A stretch of 64,000 bases of DNA from Flavobacterium sp. RSP15 (GTDB lineage: Bacteria > Bacteroidota > Bacteroidia > Flavobacteriales > Flavobacteriaceae). The notes beneath the pieces were generated by a model. It did no database searches, was not told the origin of the DNA, and saw only the letters and a program-made list of their open reading frames with translations. Shown piece after piece: positions 23,731 through 32,539 of this stretch. The DNA is taken from contig NZ_RYDL01000003.1 in NCBI RefSeq assembly GCF_003968755.1, forward strand, positions 223,177-287,176, written 5' to 3'. The stretch's first letter is position 1, and the number at the start of each line of letters is the position of its first letter. The translations under genes were made by a program, and so were the position numbers.

Positions 23731-24531
23731 TTAATACTTTTTTTCGTAATCCGCATTGGCAATTTTTCCAGTTTCATCTATCTTCCAAGAGCTTGAATCA
23801 TTGGCTGTTTTAAAATAAAAAAGTTGTTCTTCAGAAAGATTATCCATGTCAATATACCAACCGCCATGCAAAGCAACGTATGGGTAATCCGTACGCAAGG
23901 CTGTTTTGAATTTCTTGTTTTTCCTGTGGTAAAAAGGTTTGTATAAAGCAAAAGTAGTATCAATATCTGCATCAAAAACTCCTTCGGAAATCTTTTTTTT
24001 CCAAAATTTAGATTCCCAATTAATAACTTTTTCTCTATTAGGATTACTTAATGGAATGTCATCTATTTTTAATCCAAAACCTACTTTCATTCGTTTCTTG
24101 TTTTCAATTAAAGCCGATTGGAATTTTATCAAAAAATCCGCAGGACAATCTGCTAAAGGCACAATATCAGGATCAGTAACAACATAATATCCATTACCAT
24201 ATTTTATGAATAAATCATACTTTTTCCAAAAAACTAAATGTCCATAATTTTTTTTTAATCGATGAATTGTTACTTTCTTTTCGATTTTATCAAAATAACG
24301 CAATAATGGCTCATAGGTAGAATTATTGTCAATAATTACAAGGTTTGAAAAACCTCTTGATAATAAAAAATCAATAAGTTTTTTTAAATACTCCAATTGA
24401 TTAAAACTTGTAATAATAATTGGGATTTTATAAGACTCGGTTAATGTCAAATCCTTGTAATCCAAACCTGAAAATTTGTAGAAATAAAAACAAATTCGAA
24501 TATATAAATATTTTAAAACTGTCAGAACCAT
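23731..24531 (-). CDS. GT-A (family 2-like) glycosyltransferase
   Basis: The 266-aa protein has a short N-terminal hydrophobic segment, then IPIIITSFNQLEYLKKLIDFL (nucleotide-sugar binding strand) and NLVIIDNNSTYEPL. VVTDPDIVPLADCP carries the DxD motif. A C-terminal segment DYPYVALHGGWYID follows. It is probably peripheral at the inner membrane. It is the first gene of the minus-strand trio and adjoins a 190-bp AT-rich gap shared with tsaC. The specific acceptor cannot be told. Confidence 0.82.
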   Translation of the reverse strand: MVLTVLKYLYIRICFYFYKFSGLDYKDLTLTESYKIPIIITSFNQLEYLKKLIDFLLSRGFSNLVIIDNNSTYEPLLRYFDKIEKKVTIHRLKKNYGHLVFWKKYDLFIKYGNGYYVVTDPDIVPLADCPADFLIKFQSALIENKKRMKVGFGLKIDDIPLSNPNREKVINWESKFWKKKISEGVFDADIDTTFALYKPFYHRKNKKFKTALRTDYPYVALHGGWYIDMDNLSEEQLFYFKTANDSSSWKIDETGKIANADYEKKY

Positions 24532-24719
24532 TTAAAAAAGAATGAATTAATATTCAAAAGCGAATCAATTGACATACAATTTCGTTATGTAATTGTTATA
24601 ATAGGAAAACAAAAATAATCTTATAATTAATAAAAACTACACTATTCTGAATTAAATTTAAGATTTATACCAATTAGAAAGATTATTTTTGTGGCAGAAT
24701 CTATCTAGAAATAATACAT

Positions 24720-25313
24720 ATGAATCTCAACGAAGAAATCCAAAAAGCTTACGAAGTCATAAAAGAAGGCGGAATCATCCTCTACCCCACTGATACCGTA
24801 TGGGGAATTGGTTGTGACGCCACAAATCCAGAGGCTGTTGCTAAAATTTACAAACTTAAGAAAAGAGCCGAAACCCAAAGCATGATTGTTTTGATGAATG
24901 GCGATAAAATGATTTACAATGTATTCAAAGACATTCCGGAAGTAGCCTGGCAAATTATGGACTTCTCTGACCTGACCGATAGCGAACAGGCAAATCAAAA
25001 CCCAACCACTTTAATTCTGGACAAACCACGAAACGTAGCACCCAATTTAATTGCAGCTGACAACTCACTAGGAATTAGACTTGTAAAGGAACCTTTTTGT
25101 TTTAAATTGATGGAAAAAATGAAAAAACCGTTGGTTTCCACATCAGCAAATATCTCCGGACAACCTACTCCAAAAAGTTTCAAAGAAATCAGTCCTGAAA
25201 TTATAAAAGGCGTGGACTATGTTGTAAATTTGCATCGCGAAAAAATTGCCGGAAAACCATCTACAATCATAAAATTGACAAGTGATTCTCAGGTAAAAGT
25301 GATACGGAAATAA
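24720..25313 (+). CDS. tsaC: L-threonylcarbamoyladenylate synthase
   Basis: The 197-aa Sua5/YciO/YrdC-fold enzyme makes threonylcarbamoyl-AMP from threonine, bicarbonate and ATP for tRNA t6A37 modification. GGIILYPTDTVWGIGCDA is the conserved ligand-binding loop. KLKKRAETQSMIVLM and VSTSANISGQPTPKS are the family motifs. It is a single-domain form without the C-terminal Sua5 domain. It is followed by an inverted-repeat-flanked GxxExxY gene and then cca, all on the plus strand. Confidence 0.95.
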   Translation: MNLNEEIQKAYEVIKEGGIILYPTDTVWGIGCDATNPEAVAKIYKLKKRAETQSMIVLMNGDKMIYNVFKDIPEVAWQIMDFSDLTDSEQANQNPTTLILDKPRNVAPNLIAADNSLGIRLVKEPFCFKLMEKMKKPLVSTSANISGQPTPKSFKEISPEIIKGVDYVVNLHREKIAGKPSTIIKLTSDSQVKVIRK

Positions 25314-25321
25314 TTGTTTTT

Positions 25322-25341
25322 TTACCGCTAATTCGCTAATT
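25322..25341 (+). repeat. Left inverted repeat flanking the GxxExxY gene
   Basis: TTACCGCTAATTCGCTAATT is an inverted match of 25735-25754 with 19 of 20 positions identical. It lies 11 bp before the start codon of the enclosed gene. Confidence 0.85.
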
Positions 25342-25352
25342 CAATTTTAAAA

Positions 25353-25736
25353 ATGGATGATTTAATTTATAAAGATGAATGTTATAAAATTGTTGGACTC
25401 TTGTATGAAGTACACAAAAATCTTGGTAAAGGTTTCTCTGAAATAGTTTATAAAGATGCCTTAGAATTTGAATTTAACGAAAAGAATATTCACTATGAGA
25501 GGGAAAAAGAATATTCAGTTAATTATAAAAATTCAATTTTAAAACATAAATTTTATGCCGATTTTATTATCCAAGACAAAATAATTCTTGAAATAAAAAC
25601 TGTCGAATGTTTTAACAATAGTCATTACAATCAGTGTTTAAATTATTTAAAAATTTCTGGAAACAAACTTGCAATATTGGTTAATTTTAACTTAACCTTT
25701 TTAGAATACAAACGTATCGTTGATACCAAAAAATAA
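25353..25736 (+). CDS. GxxExxY protein
   Basis: The 127-aa protein has the family signature GKGFSEIVYKDAL (G-x-x-E-x-x-Y) at residues 22-35, preceded by VGLLYEVHKNLG. FYADFIIQDKIILEIKTVE resembles a PD-(D/E)xK-type nuclease core (D...ExK), which is family-level inference. The open frame is intact. It is inserted between tsaC and cca and bounded by near-perfect 20-bp inverted repeats, the right one starting inside the stop codon. Such single-gene cassettes are scattered in Bacteroidetes. The function is not established. Confidence 0.88.
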   Translation: MDDLIYKDECYKIVGLLYEVHKNLGKGFSEIVYKDALEFEFNEKNIHYEREKEYSVNYKNSILKHKFYADFIIQDKIILEIKTVECFNNSHYNQCLNYLKISGNKLAILVNFNLTFLEYKRIVDTKK

Positions 25737-25754
25737 TTAGCGAATTCGCGGTAA
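25735..25754 (-). repeat. Right inverted repeat flanking the GxxExxY gene
   Basis: AATTAGCGAATTCGCGGTAA is the complement of 25322-25341 with one mismatch. It begins in the stop codon of the GxxExxY gene and ends 6 bp before the cca start codon. Confidence 0.85.
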
Positions 25755-25760
25755 TAAAAA

Positions 25761-27176
25761 ATGAACTACAAAACAGCATTACAAAATAAAATTTTCGAAG
25801 TCATCTCTCAAGCTTCTCAAGAACTTAGCGTTGACAGTTATGTGATTGGTGGTTTCGTAAGAGATTTACTTTTGAAGAGAGACTTTAAAAAAGACATTGA
25901 TATTGTTGCCGTGGGCAGCGGAATTGAATTGGCTTTAAAAGTGTCACAACTGCTTCCTAACAAACCAAAAGTTCAGGTTTTCAAAACTTACGGAACAGCG
26001 ATGCTGCGTTTTGAAGACACCGAAATTGAATTTGTTGGAGCCAGAAAAGAATCCTATCATTTTGAAAGCAGGAATCCAGTTGTAGAAAACGGCACTTTAG
26101 AAGACGACCAAAATCGTCGTGATTTCACCATAAATGCACTGGCTTTATCTTTGAACACCACTAATTTTGGAGAACTCTCTGATCCGTTCAATGGATTAGC
26201 CGATTTAGAACGCAAAATAATCAGAACCCCTTTGGATCCAGATATTACTTTCTCTGATGATCCATTACGCATGTTGAGAGGAATTCGTTTTGCAAACCAA
26301 TTGGGATTTGAAATCGAAGAAGATTCGCTGAATTCGATAACCAAAAATGCGGAACGGATAAAAATTATTTCCGGAGAACGCATTGTAGATGAATTGAATA
26401 AAATACTTTCGACAGACAAACCGTCTATCGGATTCTTACTTTTGTTCAAAACAGGCCTTTTAGATATTATTCTTCCAGAATTGACTGCTTTGAACCAAGT
26501 TGAAGAAATTGAGGGGCACACCCATAAAAACAATTTTTATCACACGCTGGAAGTTGTTGATAATATTTGCCCACATACCGATGACGTTTGGTTGCGCTGG
26601 TCGGCGTTGTTACACGATATAGGCAAAGCACCAACGAAACGTTTTACTAAAAAACAAGGCTGGACCTTTCACGGACACGAATTTCTTGGTGGCAAAATGG
26701 CCAAAAAGATATTTGAACGTTTGCACATGCCGCTGAATCAAAAAATGAAATTTGTGCAAAAAATGGTCATGATGAGTTCACGTCCGATTGTTTTATCCCA
26801 GGATACGGTAACGGATTCTGCCGTGCGCCGTTTGGTTTTTGACGCTGGCGAAGATGTTGAGAATTTAATGACGCTATGCGAAGCGGATATCACTACTAAA
26901 AACCCAAATAAATTCAAGAAATACCACAATAACTTTGAAATTGTCCGCCAGAAAATTGTAGAAGTAGAAGAACGAGATCAGGTTCGTAATTTCCAACCGC
27001 CTATTTCAGGAGAGGAAATCATGGAACTATTCAATTTGCAGCCATCACGTGAAATTGGTGTTTTGAAAGAAGCGGTGAAAGAAGCGATTATCGAAGGAGA
27101 AATTCCTAATGAATATCAAGCAGCGTATGATTTTGTTTTGAAAAGAGGTGCAAAAATGGGTTTAAACAAAGTTTAA
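25761..27176 (+). CDS. cca: CCA-adding tRNA nucleotidyltransferase with HD domain
   Basis: The 471-aa class II nucleotidyltransferase has SYVIGGFVRDLLLKRDFKKD (GGxVRD) and DIDIVAVG (DxD metal site). RRDFTINALAL and DDPLRMLRGIRFANQLGF follow in the head and neck domains. An HD phosphohydrolase domain begins near 255 with WSALLHDIGKAPT. The enzyme adds CCA to tRNA 3' ends, needed here because the tRNA genes in this window lack an encoded CCA. No frame problems. The start is 6 bp after the right inverted repeat of the GxxExxY cassette. Confidence 0.95.
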   Translation: MNYKTALQNKIFEVISQASQELSVDSYVIGGFVRDLLLKRDFKKDIDIVAVGSGIELALKVSQLLPNKPKVQVFKTYGTAMLRFEDTEIEFVGARKESYHFESRNPVVENGTLEDDQNRRDFTINALALSLNTTNFGELSDPFNGLADLERKIIRTPLDPDITFSDDPLRMLRGIRFANQLGFEIEEDSLNSITKNAERIKIISGERIVDELNKILSTDKPSIGFLLLFKTGLLDIILPELTALNQVEEIEGHTHKNNFYHTLEVVDNICPHTDDVWLRWSALLHDIGKAPTKRFTKKQGWTFHGHEFLGGKMAKKIFERLHMPLNQKMKFVQKMVMMSSRPIVLSQDTVTDSAVRRLVFDAGEDVENLMTLCEADITTKNPNKFKKYHNNFEIVRQKIVEVEERDQVRNFQPPISGEEIMELFNLQPSREIGVLKEAVKEAIIEGEIPNEYQAAYDFVLKRGAKMGLNKV

Positions 27177-27234
27177 CTTTTGTGTATTTTATTTCTAGAC
27201 CAAAAAAAGATAATTTTACAAAAATATTATTTCA

Positions 27235-28254
27235 GTGCAAAAATACTTTTTAAATTCAGCTAAAATAGCTTTAGTACTTGTATATCTGGTCATATTTGCG
27301 GGTGCATTTGTGCGACTCACAGGCTCAGGAATGGGATGCCCAGATTGGCCAAAATGCTTTGGATATTACATTCCGCCAACAGAGCAAAAAGAATTGCTTT
27401 TTACCGCCGGAAAAGAATATGATAAAGGTCAAGTAATCATTAAAGAAGAATCACTACTAGTCGCTAAAACTGATTTTATATCAAAAGCAACTTTTGAGTC
27501 ATCCAACTGGGAAAAATATACAAAACACGATTACGCTATTTTCAATCCTTTACACACTTGGATCGAATACATCAATCGCTTATTTGGTGCCCTGGCCGGG
27601 ATTGCTTGTATTGTAACTTTTATACTATCATTCAGCTATTGGAAAGAAAACAAAAAAATTATTTTACTGAGTTTCTTGGTGTGCATTTTAATGGCGTTTC
27701 AAGCGTGGTTAGGCAAAACCGTCGTAGATTCAGTATTAAGTCCTTTTAAAATTACTGTACACATGCTTGCCGCTTTATTGATCGTCGCCATGCAATTAAT
27801 AGTTATTTACGCCGTACAAAAAAATAGAAAGACAACCGTTTTGAACACAAAATTTAATTGGATATTGATGCTTTCATTACTTCTTACAATCATCCAAATA
27901 GTCTTAGGTACTGATGTTCGTGAACAAGTAGATATCATCGCTAAAACTGGAGCGCCTGAGGTATTGTGGCTAGAAAATCCTAGTATTGTTTTTTATATTC
28001 ATCGTTCTTTTTCAATACTAGTCTTAGTCACTAATTTATATTTATTTACGTTAAACAGTAAACTAGCGTTAGGCTTTTCAAAGATAAAATGGGTGATTTT
28101 TCTGTTATCTTTAGAGATAATTTCAGGAATATTAATGTACTATTTTGACTTCCCATTTGGAACTCAAACCATACATATTGTAATAGCGACTCTACTATTT
28201 GGTGTGCAATTTTATATTATTTTAGAGTCTAAATCAAAAACAGTTATTCAATAA
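27235..28254 (+). CDS. Heme A synthase, COX15/CtaA family
   Basis: The 339-aa integral membrane protein has about eight transmembrane helices and converts heme O to heme A for cytochrome oxidase. Helix 1 is followed by AGAFVRLTGSGMGCPDWPKCFG, with the conserved Cys pair region. HTWIEYINRLFGALAG, AWLGKTVVDS, ITVHMLAALL, FYIHRSFSIL and QTIHIVIATL carry the heme-ligand histidines. The start codon is GTG at 27235; no better ATG lies near. Confidence 0.92.
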   Translation: MQKYFLNSAKIALVLVYLVIFAGAFVRLTGSGMGCPDWPKCFGYYIPPTEQKELLFTAGKEYDKGQVIIKEESLLVAKTDFISKATFESSNWEKYTKHDYAIFNPLHTWIEYINRLFGALAGIACIVTFILSFSYWKENKKIILLSFLVCILMAFQAWLGKTVVDSVLSPFKITVHMLAALLIVAMQLIVIYAVQKNRKTTVLNTKFNWILMLSLLLTIIQIVLGTDVREQVDIIAKTGAPEVLWLENPSIVFYIHRSFSILVLVTNLYLFTLNSKLALGFSKIKWVIFLLSLEIISGILMYYFDFPFGTQTIHIVIATLLFGVQFYIILESKSKTVIQ

Positions 28255-28308
28255 AATGAATACCTCTGACTATATTGTCACATTTACTTTTGTTTATGAA
28301 ATAAAAAA

Positions 28309-29082
28309 ATGTCTAAACTTGCCGCTCAAGATAAATTTTTAGATTTATCAGATTATGGAAGAAGCTTCGGGAAATTTCTAGCCAATCAATTAAAAAATAC
28401 GCGTTTTACTCCCATTCACGTCACCATGCTTTTTGGCATTTCCGGCCTGATCGCCATTTACTATATTCTTGACGGATCCTACTTTCTGGCTGGTTTTTTC
28501 ATCCTGCTGAAATCAGGAATCGATGCGGCCGATGGCGAATTAGCACGCTTAAAAAAAACGCCTTCTTACACCGGAAGATACCTGGACAGTGTGTTCGATA
28601 TCGTTTTGAATTTTCTCTTTTTGATAACGATTTGTTATGTTTCAAAAACGACGCTGTGGCTGACCATTTTAGCCTTTATTGGAATCCAATTACAGGGCAC
28701 TTTATACAATTACTACTATGTGATTTTAAGAAACAAATCCGTTGGCGGAGACACTACCAGTAAAATTTTTGAGTACAAATCACCCAGAGCTTTACCTGGC
28801 GAAACCCAAAAATCCGTCGATATTCTGTTCCTTGTTTATACCCTCGTATATGGCACATTCGACAAGATCATTCACACACTTGATAAAGAAGCTTACAAAG
28901 TAAAAACGTTCCCTAATTGGTTTATGACACTACTTTCTATCTACGGTTTGGGCTTCCAACTATTGATAATTGCGGTAATGTTACCTATGAATTTAATTGA
29001 ATATATCATTCCGTTTTTTATACTTTACACGGCACTCATTTTTGTTTTAATTGGTATCCGAAAAACATTTTTAAAGGTATAA
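28309..29082 (+). CDS. CDP-alcohol phosphatidyltransferase
   Basis: The 257-aa membrane enzyme has the complete catalytic motif D-G-x2-A-R-x8-G-x3-D-x3-D in DAADGELARLKKTPSYTGR followed by YLDSVFD (about residues 71-96). About six hydrophobic helices surround it. Family members move a phosphoalcohol from a CDP-alcohol to a lipid or polar acceptor. Which phospholipid or phosphodiester is made cannot be told. It lies 54 bp after the heme A synthase gene. Confidence 0.9.
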   Translation: MSKLAAQDKFLDLSDYGRSFGKFLANQLKNTRFTPIHVTMLFGISGLIAIYYILDGSYFLAGFFILLKSGIDAADGELARLKKTPSYTGRYLDSVFDIVLNFLFLITICYVSKTTLWLTILAFIGIQLQGTLYNYYYVILRNKSVGGDTTSKIFEYKSPRALPGETQKSVDILFLVYTLVYGTFDKIIHTLDKEAYKVKTFPNWFMTLLSIYGLGFQLLIIAVMLPMNLIEYIIPFFILYTALIFVLIGIRKTFLKV

Positions 29083-29175
29083 AAGCATTATAGACATATT
29101 CTATACTACACACATAATAAACTAAAAAAGAGTTATTTAATACCAATTATATACTTTATCTGTTTAATACCATTA

Positions 29176-29538
29176 TCAGCCTATCCAACTCTTGAAATCA
29201 GAAACCTTTTCTCTACTCACAATTACTTCTTCGTCTTTGTAAGAAGGTAAAATAACTTTTAATCGGGAGTTGCTGTAGACTACAATTTCTTTTATTGCTT
29301 TAAGAGGAACTATTAATTTTCGGCTTACCCGATAAAAATCCTTTGGATCTAATTCCTGTTCCAAAAGTTCTAAAGTTGTTTCTATTAAATAATTCCTGTT
29401 GTCAAAAGTATGAAGATACGTTCCTTTATTTTCATTAAAAAAACACTCAATTTCATCGGCAGAAATCACCTTTAAATGTTGGCCTATTTTTACAGAAAAT
29501 CTTTTTTTGTATTTTTTTTCAAATGGATTAGATAGCAT
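29176..29538 (-). pseudogene. LytTR DNA-binding domain, truncated response regulator
   Basis: The translatable 120 aa contain only the LytTR DNA-binding domain (FSVKIGQHLKVISADEIECFF to VSREKVSDFKSWIG). Relatives carry a receiver domain of about 130 aa before this point. The in-frame codons upstream of the ATG still read V-E-L-D-F-E-Q-I-K-K, the usual linker, but a TAG then interrupts. The gene has thus lost its receiver. The isolated domain could still be made and bind DNA, but the sequence suggests decay, with the remnant of a TonB-receptor gene immediately upstream. Confidence 0.75.
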
Positions 29539-29617
29539 TTTTTTGATTTGTTCAAAATCTAATTCTACTGGCTACGGCTGCGGCAAACGCACTAGATAAA
29601 TCAGAAAAATCATCTAC

Positions 29618-29866
29618 AAACTTTGATTCCCAATTGTTGAGTCGTAAAACTAAAATTTCCCCATTTCAGTACTGGAAGTACCATCATACGTTCCTTCGAT
29701 AAAAATATTAGCACCGGAAACGGGTTTTCCTTTTTCATCTACCACTTTCCCGGAAACTGTATTTTGTGAAAAAATAGTCAAGCTAAACAATAAAAAGACA
29801 AATAAAAAAAATCGAATTAAGACTTTCCTTGGAATGATTTGGCTGTTTAATACATGTTAGTTTCAT
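29618..29866 (-). pseudogene. N-terminal remnant of a TonB-dependent receptor
   Basis: The minus strand encodes a signal peptide (LIRFFLFVFLLFSLTIFSQ) followed by NTVSGKVVDEKGKPVSGANIFIEGTYDGT, a carboxypeptidase-regulatory-like domain that precedes the plug of SusC/TonB receptors. The likely start ATG at 29866 is in a different frame, separated by a shift in a T-run. A TAG at 29650-29652 follows MGKF. The plug and barrel are missing. The remnant abuts the LytTR linker, suggesting a deletion that joined two genes. Confidence 0.75.
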
Positions 29867-29995
29867 CGTATTTAATTTTTTTATAAAGCAAATGTATTTT
29901 AGAAAAGAAGGTGGCAAAACAATACTGAACTGTTGAAATACGAGGATGAGTTGTAATAATTTTAATTTTAGATTATATTTACAACGTACTATTGC

Positions 29996-30118
29996 GCTAC
30001 AGTAGCAGGATCAGCATGAGGGATAGTAGTGAAAATCCTTTCTTGGCTCGATGTTAAAGCGAGACAAGAAAGATTGTAACGAATAGCCCGACCGGAGCTT
30101 TTGCGCAGGGCATGCCCA
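29996..30118 (+). repeat. Dispersed flavobacterial intergenic element, copy 2
   Basis: The sequence GGGATAGTAGTGAAAATCC leads into a hairpin (CTTTCTTG with CAAGAAAG, plus CTCG with CGAG) and then ATTGTAACGAATAGCCCGAC-CGGAGC. It shares the GGATAG-type organisation of copies at 6759, 44911 and 54309. It ends 18 bp before the acetyltransferase start and could form part of that gene's leader. Confidence 0.6.
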
Positions 30119-30136
30119 AAAACAAAAAAACTAAGT

Positions 30137-30703
30137 ATGGAAATAAAAACCGAAAAAGAGAAAATGATTGCCGGAGAATATTATTTAGCAGGCGATCCTG
30201 TTTTAGTAAAAGACAGGCGAAAATCTAAAAATTTGCTCCACCGATTAAATGTTGTGGAATACAGAATAACTAAAAAAGCACGGGAAATTCTAAAAGAACT
30301 GATTCCCAATGCCGGAGCAAATCTATATATTGAACCTCCATTCTTTTGCGACTACGGCTACAATATCAGTTGTGGGGAAAACGTGTATTTTAATGTAAAC
30401 TGTGTTGTTTTAGACTGTGCCAAGGTCACTATTGGTTCCAATGTGTTTTTTGCACCAGGAGTTCAATTGTACACCGCCACACATCCGCTGGATGCTGAAC
30501 TGAGAAAAACGCTGGAAAATGCCTTACCAATAACCATTGGTGATGATTGCTGGATTGGAGGAAATTCCGTTATTTGTCCTGGAATCACTATTGGAAATGG
30601 CTGCGTTATTGGTGCAGGTTCAGTGGTTACTAAAGACATTCCTGATAATTCGTTAGCCGTTGGAAATCCAGCAAAAGTGATCCGGCAATTAAATCAACAA
30701 TAA
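30137..30703 (+). CDS. Sugar O-acetyltransferase, maltose/galactoside type
   Basis: The 188-aa enzyme starts MEIKTEKEKMIAGEYYLAGDPVL, the typical Maa/LacA N-terminus. An in-frame ATG 36 bp upstream lies in the intergenic repeat and is rejected as the start. Left-handed beta-helix hexapeptides run from about 60 to 175, including NVYFNVNCVVLDCAKVTIGS and the active-site histidine segment TATHPLD. GNPAKVIRQL is at the C-terminus. The enzyme acetylates sugars with acetyl-CoA. One base separates it from the VOC gene. Confidence 0.92.
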   Translation: MEIKTEKEKMIAGEYYLAGDPVLVKDRRKSKNLLHRLNVVEYRITKKAREILKELIPNAGANLYIEPPFFCDYGYNISCGENVYFNVNCVVLDCAKVTIGSNVFFAPGVQLYTATHPLDAELRKTLENALPITIGDDCWIGGNSVICPGITIGNGCVIGAGSVVTKDIPDNSLAVGNPAKVIRQLNQQ

Positions 30704-30704
30704 T

Positions 30705-31094
30705 ATGATCCAACTTAACAAAATTCACCATATTGCTATTATTTGTGCCAATTATCAAAAATCAAAAACGTTCTATACAACTGTTTTAGGACTTACCGTT
30801 ATTCAGGAAATTTACCGTGAGGAAAGACGATCGTATAAACTTGATTTGGCACTTAACGGAGAATATGTAATAGAATTATTTTCTTTTCCAAATCCGCCAA
30901 AACGTCCATCCGCTCCTGAAGCGGCAGGAATGCGTCATTTAGCTTTTGAAGTAGATGATATTCAGAAAACACGCGAGTATTTTGTGAATCAAAACATCCC
31001 TTCCGAAGAAATACGTATCGATGAATTTACCAAAAAAAAGTTCTTCTTTATTGCCGATCCGGATGAATTACCTTTAGAATTTTATGAAAAATAA
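30705..31094 (+). CDS. VOC family protein, YaeR/GloA2-like
   Basis: The 129-aa vicinal-oxygen-chelate fold protein resembles glyoxalase I. It has IHHIAIICANYQKSKTFY (first metal His), YVIELFSFPNPP (Glu), MRHLAFEVDDI (His) and PDELPLEFYE (Glu), the four expected metal ligands. SxEAAGxRHLAFEVDD is characteristic of the SMU1112c/YaeR group, whose substrate is not known. It is co-transcribed with the acetyltransferase (gap of one base). Confidence 0.9.
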   Translation: MIQLNKIHHIAIICANYQKSKTFYTTVLGLTVIQEIYREERRSYKLDLALNGEYVIELFSFPNPPKRPSAPEAAGMRHLAFEVDDIQKTREYFVNQNIPSEEIRIDEFTKKKFFFIADPDELPLEFYEK

Positions 31095-31188
31095 GATGCT
31101 TCCTAAATTTAAAAGAACAAAATAATACCAGAATCGCAAAAGAAAACCATGCCTTTCTTTTTTTAATTCTAATCTGGTTTTGTTTCTT

Positions 31189-31196
31189 TATCTTTG
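31189..31196 (+). promoter_or_regulatory. -7 box of the ClC channel gene
   Basis: TATCTTTG is a perfect TAnnTTTG box 56 bp before the start codon. No clear -33 TTTG was found at normal spacing. Confidence 0.5.
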
Positions 31197-31252
31197 CAAC
31201 ATTGAGTTAAATTCTTTTTATTACACTAATAAAGATTCCATCCCCCTTTTAA

Positions 31253-32533
31253 ATGAACACTACTGCAAGAATAAAAAAAAATTATCACTTTATTAAATTC
31301 CGAAAATTAGTTATTGTCTCCGTTTTGATTGGTTTTCTTTCTGCTTTTTTAGGTGTTATTTTAAAGAATGTTACAGAATATTATGAAGAAATATTTTTTC
31401 ATCAAGCCGATCTCAATCCACTATTCTTAGTTATTTTCCCCATATTTGGATTGTCAATTATTTATTTTCTTAGGGAATATTTATTTAAGAAAAAAGAAAA
31501 CAAAGGCATAAAAGAAATCTTTGAAAGCACCAATTCTAAATCTAAAAATTTACCCAGTTATAAAATCCCTTCTCATTTCATTAACGGATTATTAACCGTC
31601 GTTTTTGGCGGTTCCACCGGGATAGAAGTCTCAACTGTTGTGGCTTCGGCAACCATTGGCTCCGTTGCGCAAAGAAAGCAAAATGTGTTTAGACAATACA
31701 AAACTGAATTGATATGTGCCGGAATTGCCGCTGGAATTACCGCTATATTCAGCAGCCCGATCGCTGGAATTCTTTTTGCGATAGAAGTTATTTCTAGAAA
31801 AGTCACTCGCGCATTCTTACTCAGTAACTTGATTGCGGTAGCCATTGCTTTTGGGCTGGTATTTTTATTGGACGAAAAACCATTGTTTGCAGTAAATATT
31901 ACAACTTGGCATCTCAACGCCATTCCCTACTTTATTCTTTTAGGCATTTTGTCAGGATTGAATTCCGTGTATCTAACGCGCAGTGTATTGTTTTTCAAAG
32001 CCCAATTTACGAGAATAAAAATTCCATATTTCAAAATTATAATAGGATCGCTGATTTTAAGTTCCTCTTTATTCCTGTTTCCACAGCTTTATGGCGAAGG
32101 CTATCATGCTATTAAAACTATATTTGTTAGTTCGAATGAAATGTCATTGACTTTCCCTCTGGCACTAACGATCATTGGCATCATCATCCTGAAACCCATT
32201 GTAACATCAGCCACACTTGCTTCAGGAGGAGATGGAGGTGTTTTTGCACCAAGTCTTTTCATGGGTGCTTTTTTAGGATTACTTCTTGCTTTAGTTTCAA
32301 ACACTTATTTTAATGCTCATGTAATTCCGATAAACTTTATTATCATGGGGATGGCTGCCGTTTTAAGCGCCAGTATTCATGCCCCTTTTACTGCTATTTT
32401 CTTAGTTTGTGGGCTAACGAATGATTACACTTTGTTTATTCCTATTTTGTTGGTTTGCTTAATATCAAAATATACGGCAAAAATGATTTACCCTTTTACC
32501 GTTTATTCCTATTCGCCAAGTTTAATAAAATAA
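31253..32533 (+). CDS. ClC-family chloride channel/transporter
   Basis: The 426-aa membrane protein has about ten or more helices. VVFGGSTGIEVSTVVASATIGS corresponds to the first selectivity/gating region. AAGITAIFSSPIAGILFAIEV is the G-x-F-x-P-lined helix, and TSATLASGGDGGVFAPSLFMGAFLG is the third conserved region. No C-terminal CBS domains are present. It moves Cl- or exchanges Cl-/H+; which one cannot be settled. The HPP-family gene follows after 6 bp. Confidence 0.9.
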   Translation: MNTTARIKKNYHFIKFRKLVIVSVLIGFLSAFLGVILKNVTEYYEEIFFHQADLNPLFLVIFPIFGLSIIYFLREYLFKKKENKGIKEIFESTNSKSKNLPSYKIPSHFINGLLTVVFGGSTGIEVSTVVASATIGSVAQRKQNVFRQYKTELICAGIAAGITAIFSSPIAGILFAIEVISRKVTRAFLLSNLIAVAIAFGLVFLLDEKPLFAVNITTWHLNAIPYFILLGILSGLNSVYLTRSVLFFKAQFTRIKIPYFKIIIGSLILSSSLFLFPQLYGEGYHAIKTIFVSSNEMSLTFPLALTIIGIIILKPIVTSATLASGGDGGVFAPSLFMGAFLGLLLALVSNTYFNAHVIPINFIIMGMAAVLSASIHAPFTAIFLVCGLTNDYTLFIPILLVCLISKYTAKMIYPFTVYSYSPSLIK

Positions 32534-32539
32534 TCTCCT

